From Collinsella aerofaciens (GTDB lineage Bacteria > Actinomycetota > Coriobacteriia > Coriobacteriales > Coriobacteriaceae), in assembly GCF_902364945.1 (NCBI RefSeq), contig NZ_CABJFS010000005.1, positions 62,001 to 126,000 of the forward strand: DNA of 64,000 nucleotides, given 5' to 3'. Both the position numbers and the translations under genes were made by a program. This document shows, piece by piece, positions 28,301-34,805 of the stretch (the first letter of the stretch is position 1; each line of letters begins with the position of its first letter). A model generated the notes under the pieces. The model had not been told where the DNA came from and ran no database searches. It saw only the letters and a program-made list of their open reading frames with translations.

Positions 28301-30115
28301 GACCGTAGCGTTCTTGACTTCAAGCGTCGCGCCCGCACCGCGGCCCAGCCAACCGACAAGGCCACCAGCAAAAGTCGGAGTAGCTTCGAGCGCAAACTTC
28401 GTTGAAACGTTCTCGATATGAAGCGGCTTCGAGTTGGCACACCCAGTCACCGAACCGACAAGACCACCGAATACCGCGGTGCCTCCTCCATTGCCGTAGG
28501 TGCTCTTGAACGCGCCACCCTTGAACGATACAGTCGCCGCCGAATCAACAAAGCTCAACTTACCGATAGCGGCACCAACGCCATTCGACTCGTTGGCCTT
28601 GCCCGCAAGCGTGACACCTCCATCCGTATCAATTTGATCATTGCCGGTAAACTCAACCGAGCTTGCAAAGCTCACCTCACCGATAAAACCGCCGGTATTC
28701 ATGCTATTTTCATTGCCAACTGAAGCGGGGCAGGTGTACTTCTTGCTGTCCGCGCCGAGCGTGAGCTTGGTCGCCTTACCGATGAAGCCGCCACTGGCGG
28801 TGGTGCCCTTGACGGTGAGCATGTGCAGGTCGAGAGCCTCCGTGACGTTGACTGTAGCGCCTGTGTTCGAACCGACGAGACCTACGACACCACCGGCGGA
28901 ACCGCTTGCAGACTGAACGGTGGCAGCGGGAACATCAAGGGTGCCGACGTTCAGAGTCGCGCCATCCTCGACCGTGCCTACGAGCAGACCGGCATTACCG
29001 GAGCTCGTCTTGACGACACCGCCCGCGGCAAGGCTATCGGGAAACTTAACAGACCCCACCGTAAAGGTTCCGCTCTTGACTGTATTCGCTAAAAGACCGA
29101 TGTTTCCCGCTGCATTTACGTTGAGCTGCTCGAGAGAACCGGCAGGGCCATAGGTGACCTCTGTAGTAAGGTCACCCATCGCCTCACCCAAAAGGGGCGC
29201 CGTCAGAGCGGAAGTCGTATCCGTCCCGTCGGTGCCTACGGAATTCGCGATGTTGACCACAGCGTTGAGCGTCTTGCCCCCACCGCTGACCTTCGAAGCG
29301 ATCATCGGCGCGCTATAGGTAGTTGCGCCTACCCACTTTATCTTGACTGTATTGTTTTGGTCAGTCAGCTTGAGGTTATTAAAAACCGTCCGGTTAGTCG
29401 TGAGCTCGACGGGGCTATCAGCGCCATTCATCGACCTATAGATCCTGCCTTCAAACGGATGCTCATCGCTGCCAAAGCCCTGGAAAGACATGCCGTTATT
29501 TGCCGACTCGGTGAGCTTCGCATCGCCCGTGATGATAACCTTGATCTGCGCATCATAGTAAAGCGAAGCGTCGGCGTTAGACAGGGCGGCGAACGCCTCC
29601 GACGACGTGACATTGAGGCTTTTGATTCCACTGTTATCTTCTTTGAGCTCGATGCCTTCCGCACCATTAGCCTCGAGCAGCTCGACAAGCTTTTTCAAAT
29701 CCGTGATCGTCGAACCCGCCTGGGCCTCAGCGTCTTCCGAAACCGCGGCATCGGCATCTTGCTCGACGTCATCAGCGGCAGCATCCCCTGCCGCATCGTC
29801 GCCCTCCGTCTGATCGCCCGTGGAATCGGAACCCGCGGCGCTATCGACGGTATCGCCCGTTGCGACATCGTCTTTCGCAGCGCCATCCTGGGCACTGTCA
29901 CCCGCGGCGCCGGTATCACTCGACCCAAACCCATTCGCGGCGTCGCCGTTGGTCTCGCCGCTCTCGGCAGTATCCAACGCCTTCGCAGATGCGGCAGCAA
30001 TCTCGTTCGAGATGTTCTGCCAGCCTGCCGCCACAGCAGCCACCGTGGGCGAGCATGCTTGGAGCACCATGACCACCGTCATGAACTCTGCGAGTATGCG
30101 CTTTGCCGTTCTCAT
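19355..30115 (-). CDS. Giant secreted beta-helix (GLUG-like repeat) surface protein, 3,586 residues
   Basis: Signal peptide MRTAKRILAEFMTVVMVLQA... followed by an acidic low-complexity stalk (about residues 48-135, rich in D, A, G, S, T). From about 140 to 2,870 the protein is a long run of beta-helix repeats marked by recurring GGLVG, GGLIG, GGFIGK and VGGFVGKL, like GLUG or pectate-lyase-type adhesins. The last 700 or so residues look like several beta-sandwich domains (region beginning VQVPIIVKRKLEIDFTA). No LPxTG-type motif, membrane helix or cell-wall repeat is visible at the C-terminus (ends TRVNLNGIDH), so the means of anchoring is unknown. DNA here is visibly less GC-rich than in nearby housekeeping genes. 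Last gene of a four-gene cluster; probably an adhesin. Confidence 0.88.
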   Translation of the reverse strand: MRTAKRILAEFMTVVMVLQACSPTVAAVAAGWQNISNEIAAASAKALDTAESGETNGDAANGFGSSDTGAAGDSAQDGAAKDDVATGDTVDSAAGSDSTGDQTEGDDAAGDAAADDVEQDADAAVSEDAEAQAGSTITDLKKLVELLEANGAEGIELKEDNSGIKSLNVTSSEAFAALSNADASLYYDAQIKVIITGDAKLTESANNGMSFQGFGSDEHPFEGRIYRSMNGADSPVELTTNRTVFNNLKLTDQNNTVKIKWVGATTYSAPMIASKVSGGGKTLNAVVNIANSVGTDGTDTTSALTAPLLGEAMGDLTTEVTYGPAGSLEQLNVNAAGNIGLLANTVKSGTFTVGSVKFPDSLAAGGVVKTSSGNAGLLVGTVEDGATLNVGTLDVPAATVQSASGSAGGVVGLVGSNTGATVNVTEALDLHMLTVKGTTASGGFIGKATKLTLGADSKKYTCPASVGNENSMNTGGFIGEVSFASSVEFTGNDQIDTDGGVTLAGKANESNGVGAAIGKLSFVDSAATVSFKGGAFKSTYGNGGGTAVFGGLVGSVTGCANSKPLHIENVSTKFALEATPTFAGGLVGWLGRGAGATLEVKNATVNCTKLLQSSKGFGGVAGCIDNRSIADINGVTVKNEGAIENGAGIAAESWGSAIRLGGVTDFSGMKFAPDNSFTYKKVVSQITNVSSSNPTLVFARGTGSDSVPADADNADCWAYKRCPATKIDDLGSDQNAGCGYGEIVRLDGHTLRKDLIKINMDKHELEGPSTTDWSWQVGYGRSWNDGNRELTITSEKDFACFALSLQFGALWNGVYGLNPDNRGQLLGSNVTINLSANINLLGTGIGGLGFDNASNLQIFQGTFNGNGHTITLGVGEPYGIRGDNAIASNDTSDGNGKIYRHSRLGLFAAIGGGATVNNLTVDGVMKFDNGLGVDAGSLAATITGDATLNSVMCNAAITCDDSFGNDVNIGGIAGSVRGGGTVTFSSSNTGGSTKAQATVKTGATLNGNTCIGGAVGYVADVVAIVNVASLEVGDAPAGENAITAGDSASNKKSQIGGLIGCITQGIAANATNVNITGLTFNSFSMTVGKNGDAKSGAGGLLGYSWGNTVVTIGDSSKNTSDSTYALKTNNASITANSSGELGGLVYAASGQWVINNYAIDLSGATINAKSATTLGLLVGRGSKVASGVYGSESYTGLYLEDRAYWGTAYKVSGIKITAPDITTFDEWVGNGVKPGSKLMDGEWNTVVSLHTKDDVNEGKLDMSGEKGSDNSYHNRSDFGKNHNTNAWTRYYYNLDKAYAKVGNNPENNSRANFMDSPEYLLLWCAYLYAPSDIRSYIIPGNQQIFQGNNIGTNDGTRVSIDMNGYSFYPSNPASGSKVTVKNADIKFHYSKIKAEQNGNKKNSEATQHENMHCGLIRTHAGDLTVNNVTLGGTVGSLVKDAGSSSGALVCRYIYGSSTSVKQISIDNLTLDGLTVDGVTDKTDYAPLLINEMQTYVNLNATNISTKGYGGDTKAATSLFGRLGVGSTADQVTATFSAISLPSATDNAMFTRASLLESFGYGEGKTGSAVYTFMKDDQTNEKVTFGSEIDSKGEYSGKQLWYYDESTYGTPAGLVTVDNKEANADTPQFGGYLPYVKKGNVNENKVQYHEIKVNQRVPKLTTGCGTYGDPYAITKASELNTVAEYINTQNAIDGWEVTIAANQEELCQRRSSSEKPENEVTYIYKQAKKKWEKKTGEGATDPNNALDDATMHSYLQSAYYSIEPVDSEGNGTNTLVLDTTAFQGLGNQSNPFRGVVVGDLGSSGLATIKINKTEGASALSGLIRYSYGSVVSNLNIEYSGTPASIAYKSKDTSGSGVPGAFFGGVIGCIMGGDNIIDGVSVNTDAGFSVAGAAGDNGGGAHLVPVGGYVGAVAGGGVIFRNSSHRDGALNDWHGTGASLYDNPYVGRVIDGYAFSELADSKRLNNTDRNYKVNNLDTSKTNCIETGATQGRYRGDGTNNNLAITTTVNDSQGLLVLSAIISSGAAGGSANTNTTNDAYGTYAGSRAYMGGGNATGMYKFGNQQYGKVRNASYTHVGRPASAADDFANAKNDDMKSPGIQEGNALDYAGDGLDVNSPYLVSKYATWQTGNICAAQVSGMDLRFVNTDKDIDYDMTPYGTGYTGLSGRYYSNACASGKGADRDRIVPLVACINGNGAKIKVGSKAASKVYGVTEYADDNYKLTGVGALFGTVTYASTNVRESIGTSATDGAAAAGNGGYTVQNLKFDDCNISLTYINAAGAPSGAGNEQVGVGLLAGTTANASSLADYGKYAGITMDNCRVNGPNNAGGLLGASGYGSRRTDKDTTLLVNRNDTSNSNTRYSPVKLYDCSYSNMDISGVKNVGGFVGKLNQNSAGGVWTKASTPIAKNSTIMSTASNARTGGVVGLAGGGFLVNTDDAGTPSQGAGKAEISNVTLQPAASSATEGTGGLIGRSENGIVSVYNLCIQGDVQSKTVFGVRGSNNLKYVAGAVGEAASGGAFKFDSCVIKDIYLGARECSAGLIGDLKGGCALEVKNSTITGLVVDGSYSGGVVGSIGNTANSVTLLNSTIGENNFTGSKNAAWNSSLGSCSGGVSGDGRGSFRLVNVLMDRNIFGAQTSQGYLFGNSSSADLVNVFVAGIAIRPNSASESLKLMRNSSGTDDLKKVNKKSYIAFAAYEDKLSDAKGATLYGNDAANGNVTAAVSPYVTTSPTSGLAVRASDADTAGRYLFGDGMNVGLATAIQNPSSPGVANRYTYTNIGGINDDGAYQNTSSYNAKSVASMFNANNDASDSKVATDFPVLVISGTDNTTVKSYLNIITNGGFSDACRLNNENGTNPHVTAKAEVFQLKNGVFVKDDGASSNPTLRVVNNGKKNMSFSPSSDWDNGKGRFTLLTVTFTEAGQSYNVQVPIIVKRKLEIDFTATYDYGTKFKESDYANLGRDAHVLTSFGEPMTGLLTWTYNSANGTEVDFGWDSYMAAGGSMKGLGKSILFNGADGRLPQGTQLTLVDANVDGKAGGREYHYTVGEGGATSASLSGDAGFEDSAGNPYQERWLSEILGVSATKDGAGTWVACENEAEATAKAKIGDKWTLFKVAGANVPSNKRYTLKVPKEKDTGREKRASESVYLVVNVPKSGDGGTQASINGFTASSIDSNSSGARISWNLHHVLRTGGEDNQNSTASTYSILSNYEQSVVDNKNAARIPVSKSEDGAAYVLSLDVKDRVTFSPSQYYTESDHLFYQLDTSLCRYGANNNLMGVSSFPSGTSAIAKFYVAIGGQNYRWNGGDWEPCDASMPAFTQTVTDTGDDSLKLTLDHDLAGIRKIATDGSFTVHTVVEEIRLTPDGCNKVISLSKQSGEDACTKMSYTAKLSTRKEGLNTSSLTQTKPGNVGYYRMDTGDTTITLSAPDKSQLGINVDDLRPIANGTIGLGATYELGGLSNAAEAIANADSVVYTLELQRRGTDGTYESVTDDISNYVTVTESKLAAVAPSGSTITFTDSKENGKFKTQNGDTTFSLPFTVKVNTQVEQREQFYANYRLVMRASLVKGDVASAKPQSPDYVTYTLTRVNLNGIDH

Positions 30116-30154
30116 CGATTCCGTACCTCTTATCCTAAAACCCTGCTGCCAGAG

Positions 30155-31099
30155 TTATTGAGTCTCCGTCGTACCCGTTTGGGTGGTTCCGCTCACGCTA
30201 ATGCCCAGTTTGTCCCAGCCATCGGGCGTTTTGCCGTCAGCTCGGTAGAAGTTGACGACCAACGAACCCGGCTCCATGGTGAACGTAACCGTGTGATTTG
30301 TTTTATCCGCCGTCACACCATGGTTGGTCTCGAAGAACGGGTCGATCTCCACGTTCTCCCCCCATGTGAGCGTGACGTTTGCCGGTGCGCCCGTAACCGT
30401 CACACGGTAGTTGTACGCAGCGTAATCAGCAAACTTGCCAGCCTCATCAACCAGCGCGCCCTCAACCGCAGCGGTTTTGGCCTCGGCCCTCTTTGACGGC
30501 ACGACTTTCGCCGCCAGACAGGTGAGCTCGGTGCCGGGGCTATCGCCCGAAACCACCGTCGCCCTAATCACAAAGTAGGCATGTCCCAGCTTGTCCTCAG
30601 GGAACGTCACGGTGTAGTCGTTCTTGGTAGGCTGATTCTCCGGAAGTGTGACGCTGCCGCTGGGCCGGGGCGAATAGCTCCACGTGGCGCCATCGAGCCC
30701 ATACCCCTCAACCGTCAAGGTGTACGTCACGTTTTTGTCGTTGCAAAAGTTGCTGTTGCTCAGCAAATAGTTGTAGATGCTAAAGGTAAAGCTGCATTGC
30801 TCGCTACTGGGATACACCGTAACGGAGCGCTGGGCACGGTCGAGCTCGTCTCTGCTGGGCGTACTCATGTAGCCCGTGAGCAGGTCGCTTGCAAATAGGC
30901 TCTGCGCAGTGCCCGTTGCGGCGACGGACTTAAGAAATCCGTTGGCGGTGTAGGCGGAATAGGTAAAGTAACCACCCGTCACGAGCGCCACGGCGCAAGC
31001 AAGTGCGATTGCTGCCACAACCAGCTTATTCTTGACTAGGCTTTTGCTTTTTGCCAGCTGCTCGCACTCGGCATCCTGCTGCTTCCCTTGCTCCTCCAT
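30155..31099 (-). CDS. Single-pass membrane protein with outside domain (surface cluster, third gene)
   Basis: 314 residues. About 25 cytoplasmic residues, one helix (KLVVAAIALACAVALVTGG), then YFTYSAYTANGFLKS and an outside beta-rich domain ending in a Thr-rich tail (SGTTQTGTTETQ). The aromatic pair right after the helix recalls SipW-dependent TasA/camelysin-type proteins, and a similar W/Y-F follows the helix in both genes upstream. No SipW-like peptidase or sortase is nearby. AGGAGAGGGGG precedes the ATG; the giant gene starts 39 bases after the stop. Function unknown; likely a partner of the giant protein. Confidence 0.75.
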   Translation of the reverse strand: MEEQGKQQDAECEQLAKSKSLVKNKLVVAAIALACAVALVTGGYFTYSAYTANGFLKSVAATGTAQSLFASDLLTGYMSTPSRDELDRAQRSVTVYPSSEQCSFTFSIYNYLLSNSNFCNDKNVTYTLTVEGYGLDGATWSYSPRPSGSVTLPENQPTKNDYTVTFPEDKLGHAYFVIRATVVSGDSPGTELTCLAAKVVPSKRAEAKTAAVEGALVDEAGKFADYAAYNYRVTVTGAPANVTLTWGENVEIDPFFETNHGVTADKTNHTVTFTMEPGSLVVNFYRADGKTPDGWDKLGISVSGTTQTGTTETQ

Positions 31100-31113
31100 G
31101 TGCGCCCCCTCTC

Positions 31114-31953
31114 CTACTTACCGCTCGTGTTGCGCGCGATCAGATAGATCACGTCGGTCTCTTTGGCGCTCTCGTCCCACGAAAGCTTGATGATAAAGTT
31201 AAGCGTGTCATTGCCAATCGAGTTGTCGAGCGTCTTGGCGTTGAGCTCGCCTTTTTCGAATACCTTGTATCGGTAGAGCGGGCGCGCGTTGCGCTGGACG
31301 TTTTGATAGTCCTTGAATGTAGGGTCGCTTGCGCCGGGGACCGGCACGGCTGCCGGACCGTCGTTCTCCTTGTTGATATATTCGAAGCTCGTCAGCAGGT
31401 TCTCTCCGGTTGCTTTCCAGCTATAAGATTTGCCGCCTGCGGTACCGTTCACGTCGGGCGTCTGGAGCGCAGGCGTGTTCTCGGCTTTATACAGCTCGAT
31501 AGTGAGACCTTTAATGTTGGTCGTATTCGCAAGCTGCAGCTCAAACCCATCGCCGCCCGTCTGCACGCAAAACGGGCGCTTGAGCGTCACCGTGTTGCCG
31601 GTCTTGGTATCTCCGTATTCGGGGTTGTATCTCAGGTCGATCTGCTCTGTTGCCGTAGCGTTGGGGCCCAGCACTTTGAGCTCCGCCGGCTCCTTGATCT
31701 TGCCAACGGTGGAGCCGCGATTGGCATCGACAAACCATCCGAGTGTCAATCCCAGCAACACGAGAAGCACGGCCACCAGGCCCATGATGGCAAGGGATTC
31801 GCGACGATGGTTGCTAGCCCACGTCTTGATGCGCTCGATGCGGCCAACCGGACGCGATTCGCCGTGCGAGCCGAACCCATTGCCGCCGGGGTTTGCCGCT
31901 CCTTCGTTGTGCTTGATATCGCCCTGCTCGCGGGCATTAAGCTGATCGTCCAT
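31114..31953 (-). CDS. Single-pass membrane protein with outside domain (surface cluster, second gene)
   Basis: 279 residues. A polar cytoplasmic head of about 52 residues, one helix (LAIMGLVAVLLVLLGLTLG) and then WFVDANRGSTVGKIKEPAEL leading into an outside domain of about 200 residues with beta character. It shares the aromatic-Phe motif after the helix with its two neighbours, which suggests distant paralogy. The ATG directly follows the TAA of the gene upstream and the next gene begins 14 bases after its stop, so translation is coupled. I do not recognise a characterised relative. Confidence 0.75.
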   Translation of the reverse strand: MDDQLNAREQGDIKHNEGAANPGGNGFGSHGESRPVGRIERIKTWASNHRRESLAIMGLVAVLLVLLGLTLGWFVDANRGSTVGKIKEPAELKVLGPNATATEQIDLRYNPEYGDTKTGNTVTLKRPFCVQTGGDGFELQLANTTNIKGLTIELYKAENTPALQTPDVNGTAGGKSYSWKATGENLLTSFEYINKENDGPAAVPVPGASDPTFKDYQNVQRNARPLYRYKVFEKGELNAKTLDNSIGNDTLNFIIKLSWDESAKETDVIYLIARNTSGK

Positions 31954-33045
31954 TTATTCATCCGCCTCCTTGGCGGTAAAGCGCACGCGAATGTACTTGA
32001 TGTTCTTGCCGATAATCTCGTCGGCGTTGTTGTAATAATTGGCGCAGGTCTCCACATCCGCAGAGGACACGCCGGCTCCGACAGGCGGAACCGCGCTAGG
32101 CGCCTGACCTGGCACGCTCGTGCTATCGGCGCGGAAATAGCGCGCATGGTTATTGTTGATGTCGCCGACGAGGGTTGTGTATCCCCCCTCGTCGCCTGTG
32201 TTAGCGAAAAGGTTGCCACCGTAGCCGGCGTTGCCCGTGTGAACATAGCTCTTGAACTGCTCCGGCCAAATCCAGTAGAGGGTTTTGGTGACGGTTTCGG
32301 TCGTGCTATTTGAGTCCGCAGCGTAAAAGCTCGACTTTGGGATGGTAAAGCTCTGCGTAATGACGGTGACGCTGGCCCCGTCCTGGGTCACCGTGGTGGT
32401 CGTAGGGACCAGCGGATTCGAGTAAAAGCCAGAGGCGTCTTTGCCCTGAAAAACCAGGATATGACCGCGCACCAAATCTTTAAGCGAGTTGATGATCTCT
32501 TCGTTTTTCGATGCATCCGCAGCAGTGCCGCCCGTGCCCGCAACGCTCGTCTGAACAGAAATTTCCCAGGTCATCTCCACCGTGATATCGTGCAGGTCAT
32601 TGCAGAGCGGCCTGACGTTGAGCTGGAGCTGGCCGGCCGACCCCGGAGAGAGACCGCCATCGGCGCTCATGTTATTGAGGTTGAAAAGATTGTTCACGGC
32701 AAGGCTTGTACTGTCCGACGCGTAGTTGTCCTGAGTGTCGTACTTACCCGCCGTGCCGCCCTGCGTTCCCGAGAGCACAAACCGCGGGCCCTTCGCCGCG
32801 ATCGTGCTCCCCGTGGCACTCACTCGGTTATTCGCGGCAAACCAGGCCAGGCATGCAAAGATGGCAACGATGGCGGCCAGCACAAACAGACCGCTCACCA
32901 GGAAATCCTTCCAGAAATCCTTGAGGGTCCGCGCGTGCTCGTCGGCAGCTTGGCGGTACTCGGCCGCCGTCTTGTGCTGCTGGAGCTCGCTATGTCGGTC
33001 CATGCCACTCATCGCTTGCGTTTGCCCTGCTAGCGGGCGTGCCAT
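31954..33045 (-). CDS. Single-pass membrane protein with outside domain (surface cluster, first gene)
   Basis: About 363 residues from the ATG at 33045. Two other starts are possible: ATG 33012 (MSGMDRHSELQQ) and, further up, ATG 33135. I prefer a downstream start because TTTACC-N16-TATTCT just upstream looks like the promoter. The protein has a charged cytoplasmic head, one helix (LVSGLFVLAAIVAIFACLA) and then WFAANNRVSATGSTIAAKGP, a TasA/SipW-substrate-like pattern, followed by an outside domain. It opens the four-gene cluster and its stop touches the next ATG. Function unknown. Confidence 0.7.
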   Translation of the reverse strand: MARPLAGQTQAMSGMDRHSELQQHKTAAEYRQAADEHARTLKDFWKDFLVSGLFVLAAIVAIFACLAWFAANNRVSATGSTIAAKGPRFVLSGTQGGTAGKYDTQDNYASDSTSLAVNNLFNLNNMSADGGLSPGSAGQLQLNVRPLCNDLHDITVEMTWEISVQTSVAGTGGTAADASKNEEIINSLKDLVRGHILVFQGKDASGFYSNPLVPTTTTVTQDGASVTVITQSFTIPKSSFYAADSNSTTETVTKTLYWIWPEQFKSYVHTGNAGYGGNLFANTGDEGGYTTLVGDINNNHARYFRADSTSVPGQAPSAVPPVGAGVSSADVETCANYYNNADEIIGKNIKYIRVRFTAKEADE

Positions 33046-33089
33046 CCTTTCCGCTTGGTCGCGATCAATCCGTTGCTCGTAGGCATAGA

Positions 33090-33127
33090 ATTCAGGCAGA
33101 ATACAACACCATACGATAAGGTAAAAG
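33090..33127 (-). promoter_or_regulatory. Candidate promoter of the surface-protein cluster
   Basis: On the minus strand TTTACC and TATTCT are spaced by 16 bases and lie upstream of the preferred start at 33045. Both hexamers match the consensus at four of six positions. If this is the promoter, a start at 33135 is excluded. Confidence 0.35.
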
Positions 33128-33288
33128 AATAGCATTGACCTGCGGTTTGCTCCACAGCGCAAGCCTTAATGATGTCTTAAAGATTACGAATAGCAGCTTC
33201 TTCCATATGCCAAGGACATGGTGCAAACAAACCTGACCACTTGCACCAATCCGCAGCACCGGGCAGCGGGCACACGGCGTGCCGCCCC

Positions 33289-34593
33289 TTAACACCCCAA
33301 CGCGCGCACGGGTATCGCGTAGATACCGTCCTCGACCTCGCGGGCGTACTCACCCACCCCCACAATCACGGCCATAAACTCCGGTTCGCGTGTGCGTGAA
33401 CGAGGATTTCCACAGACCTTCTTGCGAACGCGCTTGAGACTCTCGACGCCGGCGCTCGCTTTATCTTCACTTACCTTAATCTCAAAGGCGGCCCACCGTC
33501 CATCGGCTAGCTGCACGATGGCATCGCATTCAAGGCCCGAATCGTCGCGATAATAGCGCACGGGCGTGCTATCCAGCAGGTCGAGCGAACGTGCGTAGAC
33601 CGAAAGATCGCGTATGACCAAATTCTCAAACACCAGACCAAATGTCTGCCAGTCGGCAAGCAGCGCCCGCGAGGACATACCTAGCAAGGCGCAAGCAAGG
33701 CTCGGATCTGCCAGATAGCGCTTGGGCTTGACGGTAAAGCGCCGTTTGTCGCGCGCGGCGGGAACCCAACCGGGGACCTCCTCGAGAATGAACATACCTT
33801 TGAGGGCATCCAGGTACCTACGCACCTTGGTCTCGTCGGCAAACGCTGCGGGCTCCTCCTCGGCACCGAACATATCCATAAGAATCATTTTATACGTGGC
33901 TGCCTGTCCCAGATTGCGCGCGATCGATGCGGAGACTCGACGAGCAATATCGGGGTCGAGACCGACCGCCGGGAAGCTGCTCGAAAACGTGGTGTTGAGA
34001 TATTCGCGGGCGATGAGCTGGGCGTCAGCCGAAACCATATCGATCGCCTCGGGCCAGCCGCCGCGGCAAGCGGCTTCGACAAGCCCCGGCGTATCGCCAT
34101 TGCACCGACAGGGCTCAAAACGATGCTCAAACAAGCCCGCCAGGCTCACCTTGCCGTTGGACTCACCTGTCTCGGCAAGCGTCATGGGGTGCATGCGAAC
34201 GCGGCCGATGCGGCCGGCTCCACTATGCGCGGGCGTCTCCGCCTTTGAGCCAAACGCAGGCGTGGCGGAACCCGTGAGGATATAGGCGCCGCGCGTACCC
34301 CGGGTGCGGTCAACCTCGTGTCTAACGTAGTCCCAGATCTGGGGAACGCGCTGCCACTCATCGATAATATGCGGACGGTCTCCCAGCAACATCATCGCCG
34401 GATCGGCACGCGCGAGGTCGAGATTCTCGTCGACATACGAGGCGGACGCCCCGTGCTCAAGCGCGGCCCACGTCTTGCCGCACCACTTGGTGCCCGCAAT
34501 CTCGACCGCGCCAAAGACGCGAAGGTAGCGTTCGATTTGCGCATCCACGATACGCGGGATGTATCCGTCCCGATGTAGCCTCTCGCCCGCCAT
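33289..34593 (-). CDS. AAA-type ATPase with DUF4143 domain
   Basis: 434 residues. N-terminal P-loop domain in which Walker A reads GTKWCGKTW (Trp-Cys where most relatives have a small or polar pair), Walker B/sensor region HIIDEWQRVP and YILTGSATPAF. The C-terminal third is a DUF4143 domain with the nuclease-like pattern ECDAIVQLADGRWAAFEIKV, matching the E-x-K/D motifs of PD-(D/E)xK-like folds. Such proteins are very common and often multi-copy in gut anaerobes; their function is not established. A gene of its own, with three direct repeats upstream. Confidence 0.9.
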   Translation of the reverse strand: MAGERLHRDGYIPRIVDAQIERYLRVFGAVEIAGTKWCGKTWAALEHGASASYVDENLDLARADPAMMLLGDRPHIIDEWQRVPQIWDYVRHEVDRTRGTRGAYILTGSATPAFGSKAETPAHSGAGRIGRVRMHPMTLAETGESNGKVSLAGLFEHRFEPCRCNGDTPGLVEAACRGGWPEAIDMVSADAQLIAREYLNTTFSSSFPAVGLDPDIARRVSASIARNLGQAATYKMILMDMFGAEEEPAAFADETKVRRYLDALKGMFILEEVPGWVPAARDKRRFTVKPKRYLADPSLACALLGMSSRALLADWQTFGLVFENLVIRDLSVYARSLDLLDSTPVRYYRDDSGLECDAIVQLADGRWAAFEIKVSEDKASAGVESLKRVRKKVCGNPRSRTREPEFMAVIVGVGEYAREVEDGIYAIPVRALGC

Positions 34594-34652
34594 GAGCCAC
34601 CCCCGCAGATTTCCAGGTCCTGCTTTCTGATTCTTCTATTCCACTGTAGCAA

Positions 34653-34710
34653 ATTCGGATTTTCGGGTGGTTGCGATTCGGATTTTCGTGTTTTAAGTAT
34701 TCGGATTTTC
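34653..34710. repeat. Three direct repeats ATTCGGATTTTC with 23-base period
   Basis: The 12-mer ATTCGGATTTTC occurs at 34653-34664, 34676-34687 and 34699-34710, exactly 23 bases apart (about two helix turns), in the upstream region of the DUF4143 ATPase gene. The even phasing suggests side-by-side binding of a regulator, possibly autoregulation; that is inference. Confidence 0.8.
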
Positions 34711-34742
34711 TGAACCAGCTGGTCAGTTGGCGCCCTCATTGG

Positions 34743-34779
34743 CAAAAAGGCGGGGAGCGCCGATACGGCACTCCCCGCC
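34743..34779 (-). terminator. Terminator of the OYE flavoprotein gene
   Basis: GGCGGGGAG (34749-34757) pairs with CTCCCCGCC (34771-34779); on the minus strand it is followed by TTTTTG. It lies about 27 bases past the stop codon. Confidence 0.85.
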
Positions 34780-34805
34780 CACTCAATACGCGATAGCTTT
34801 CTTGC

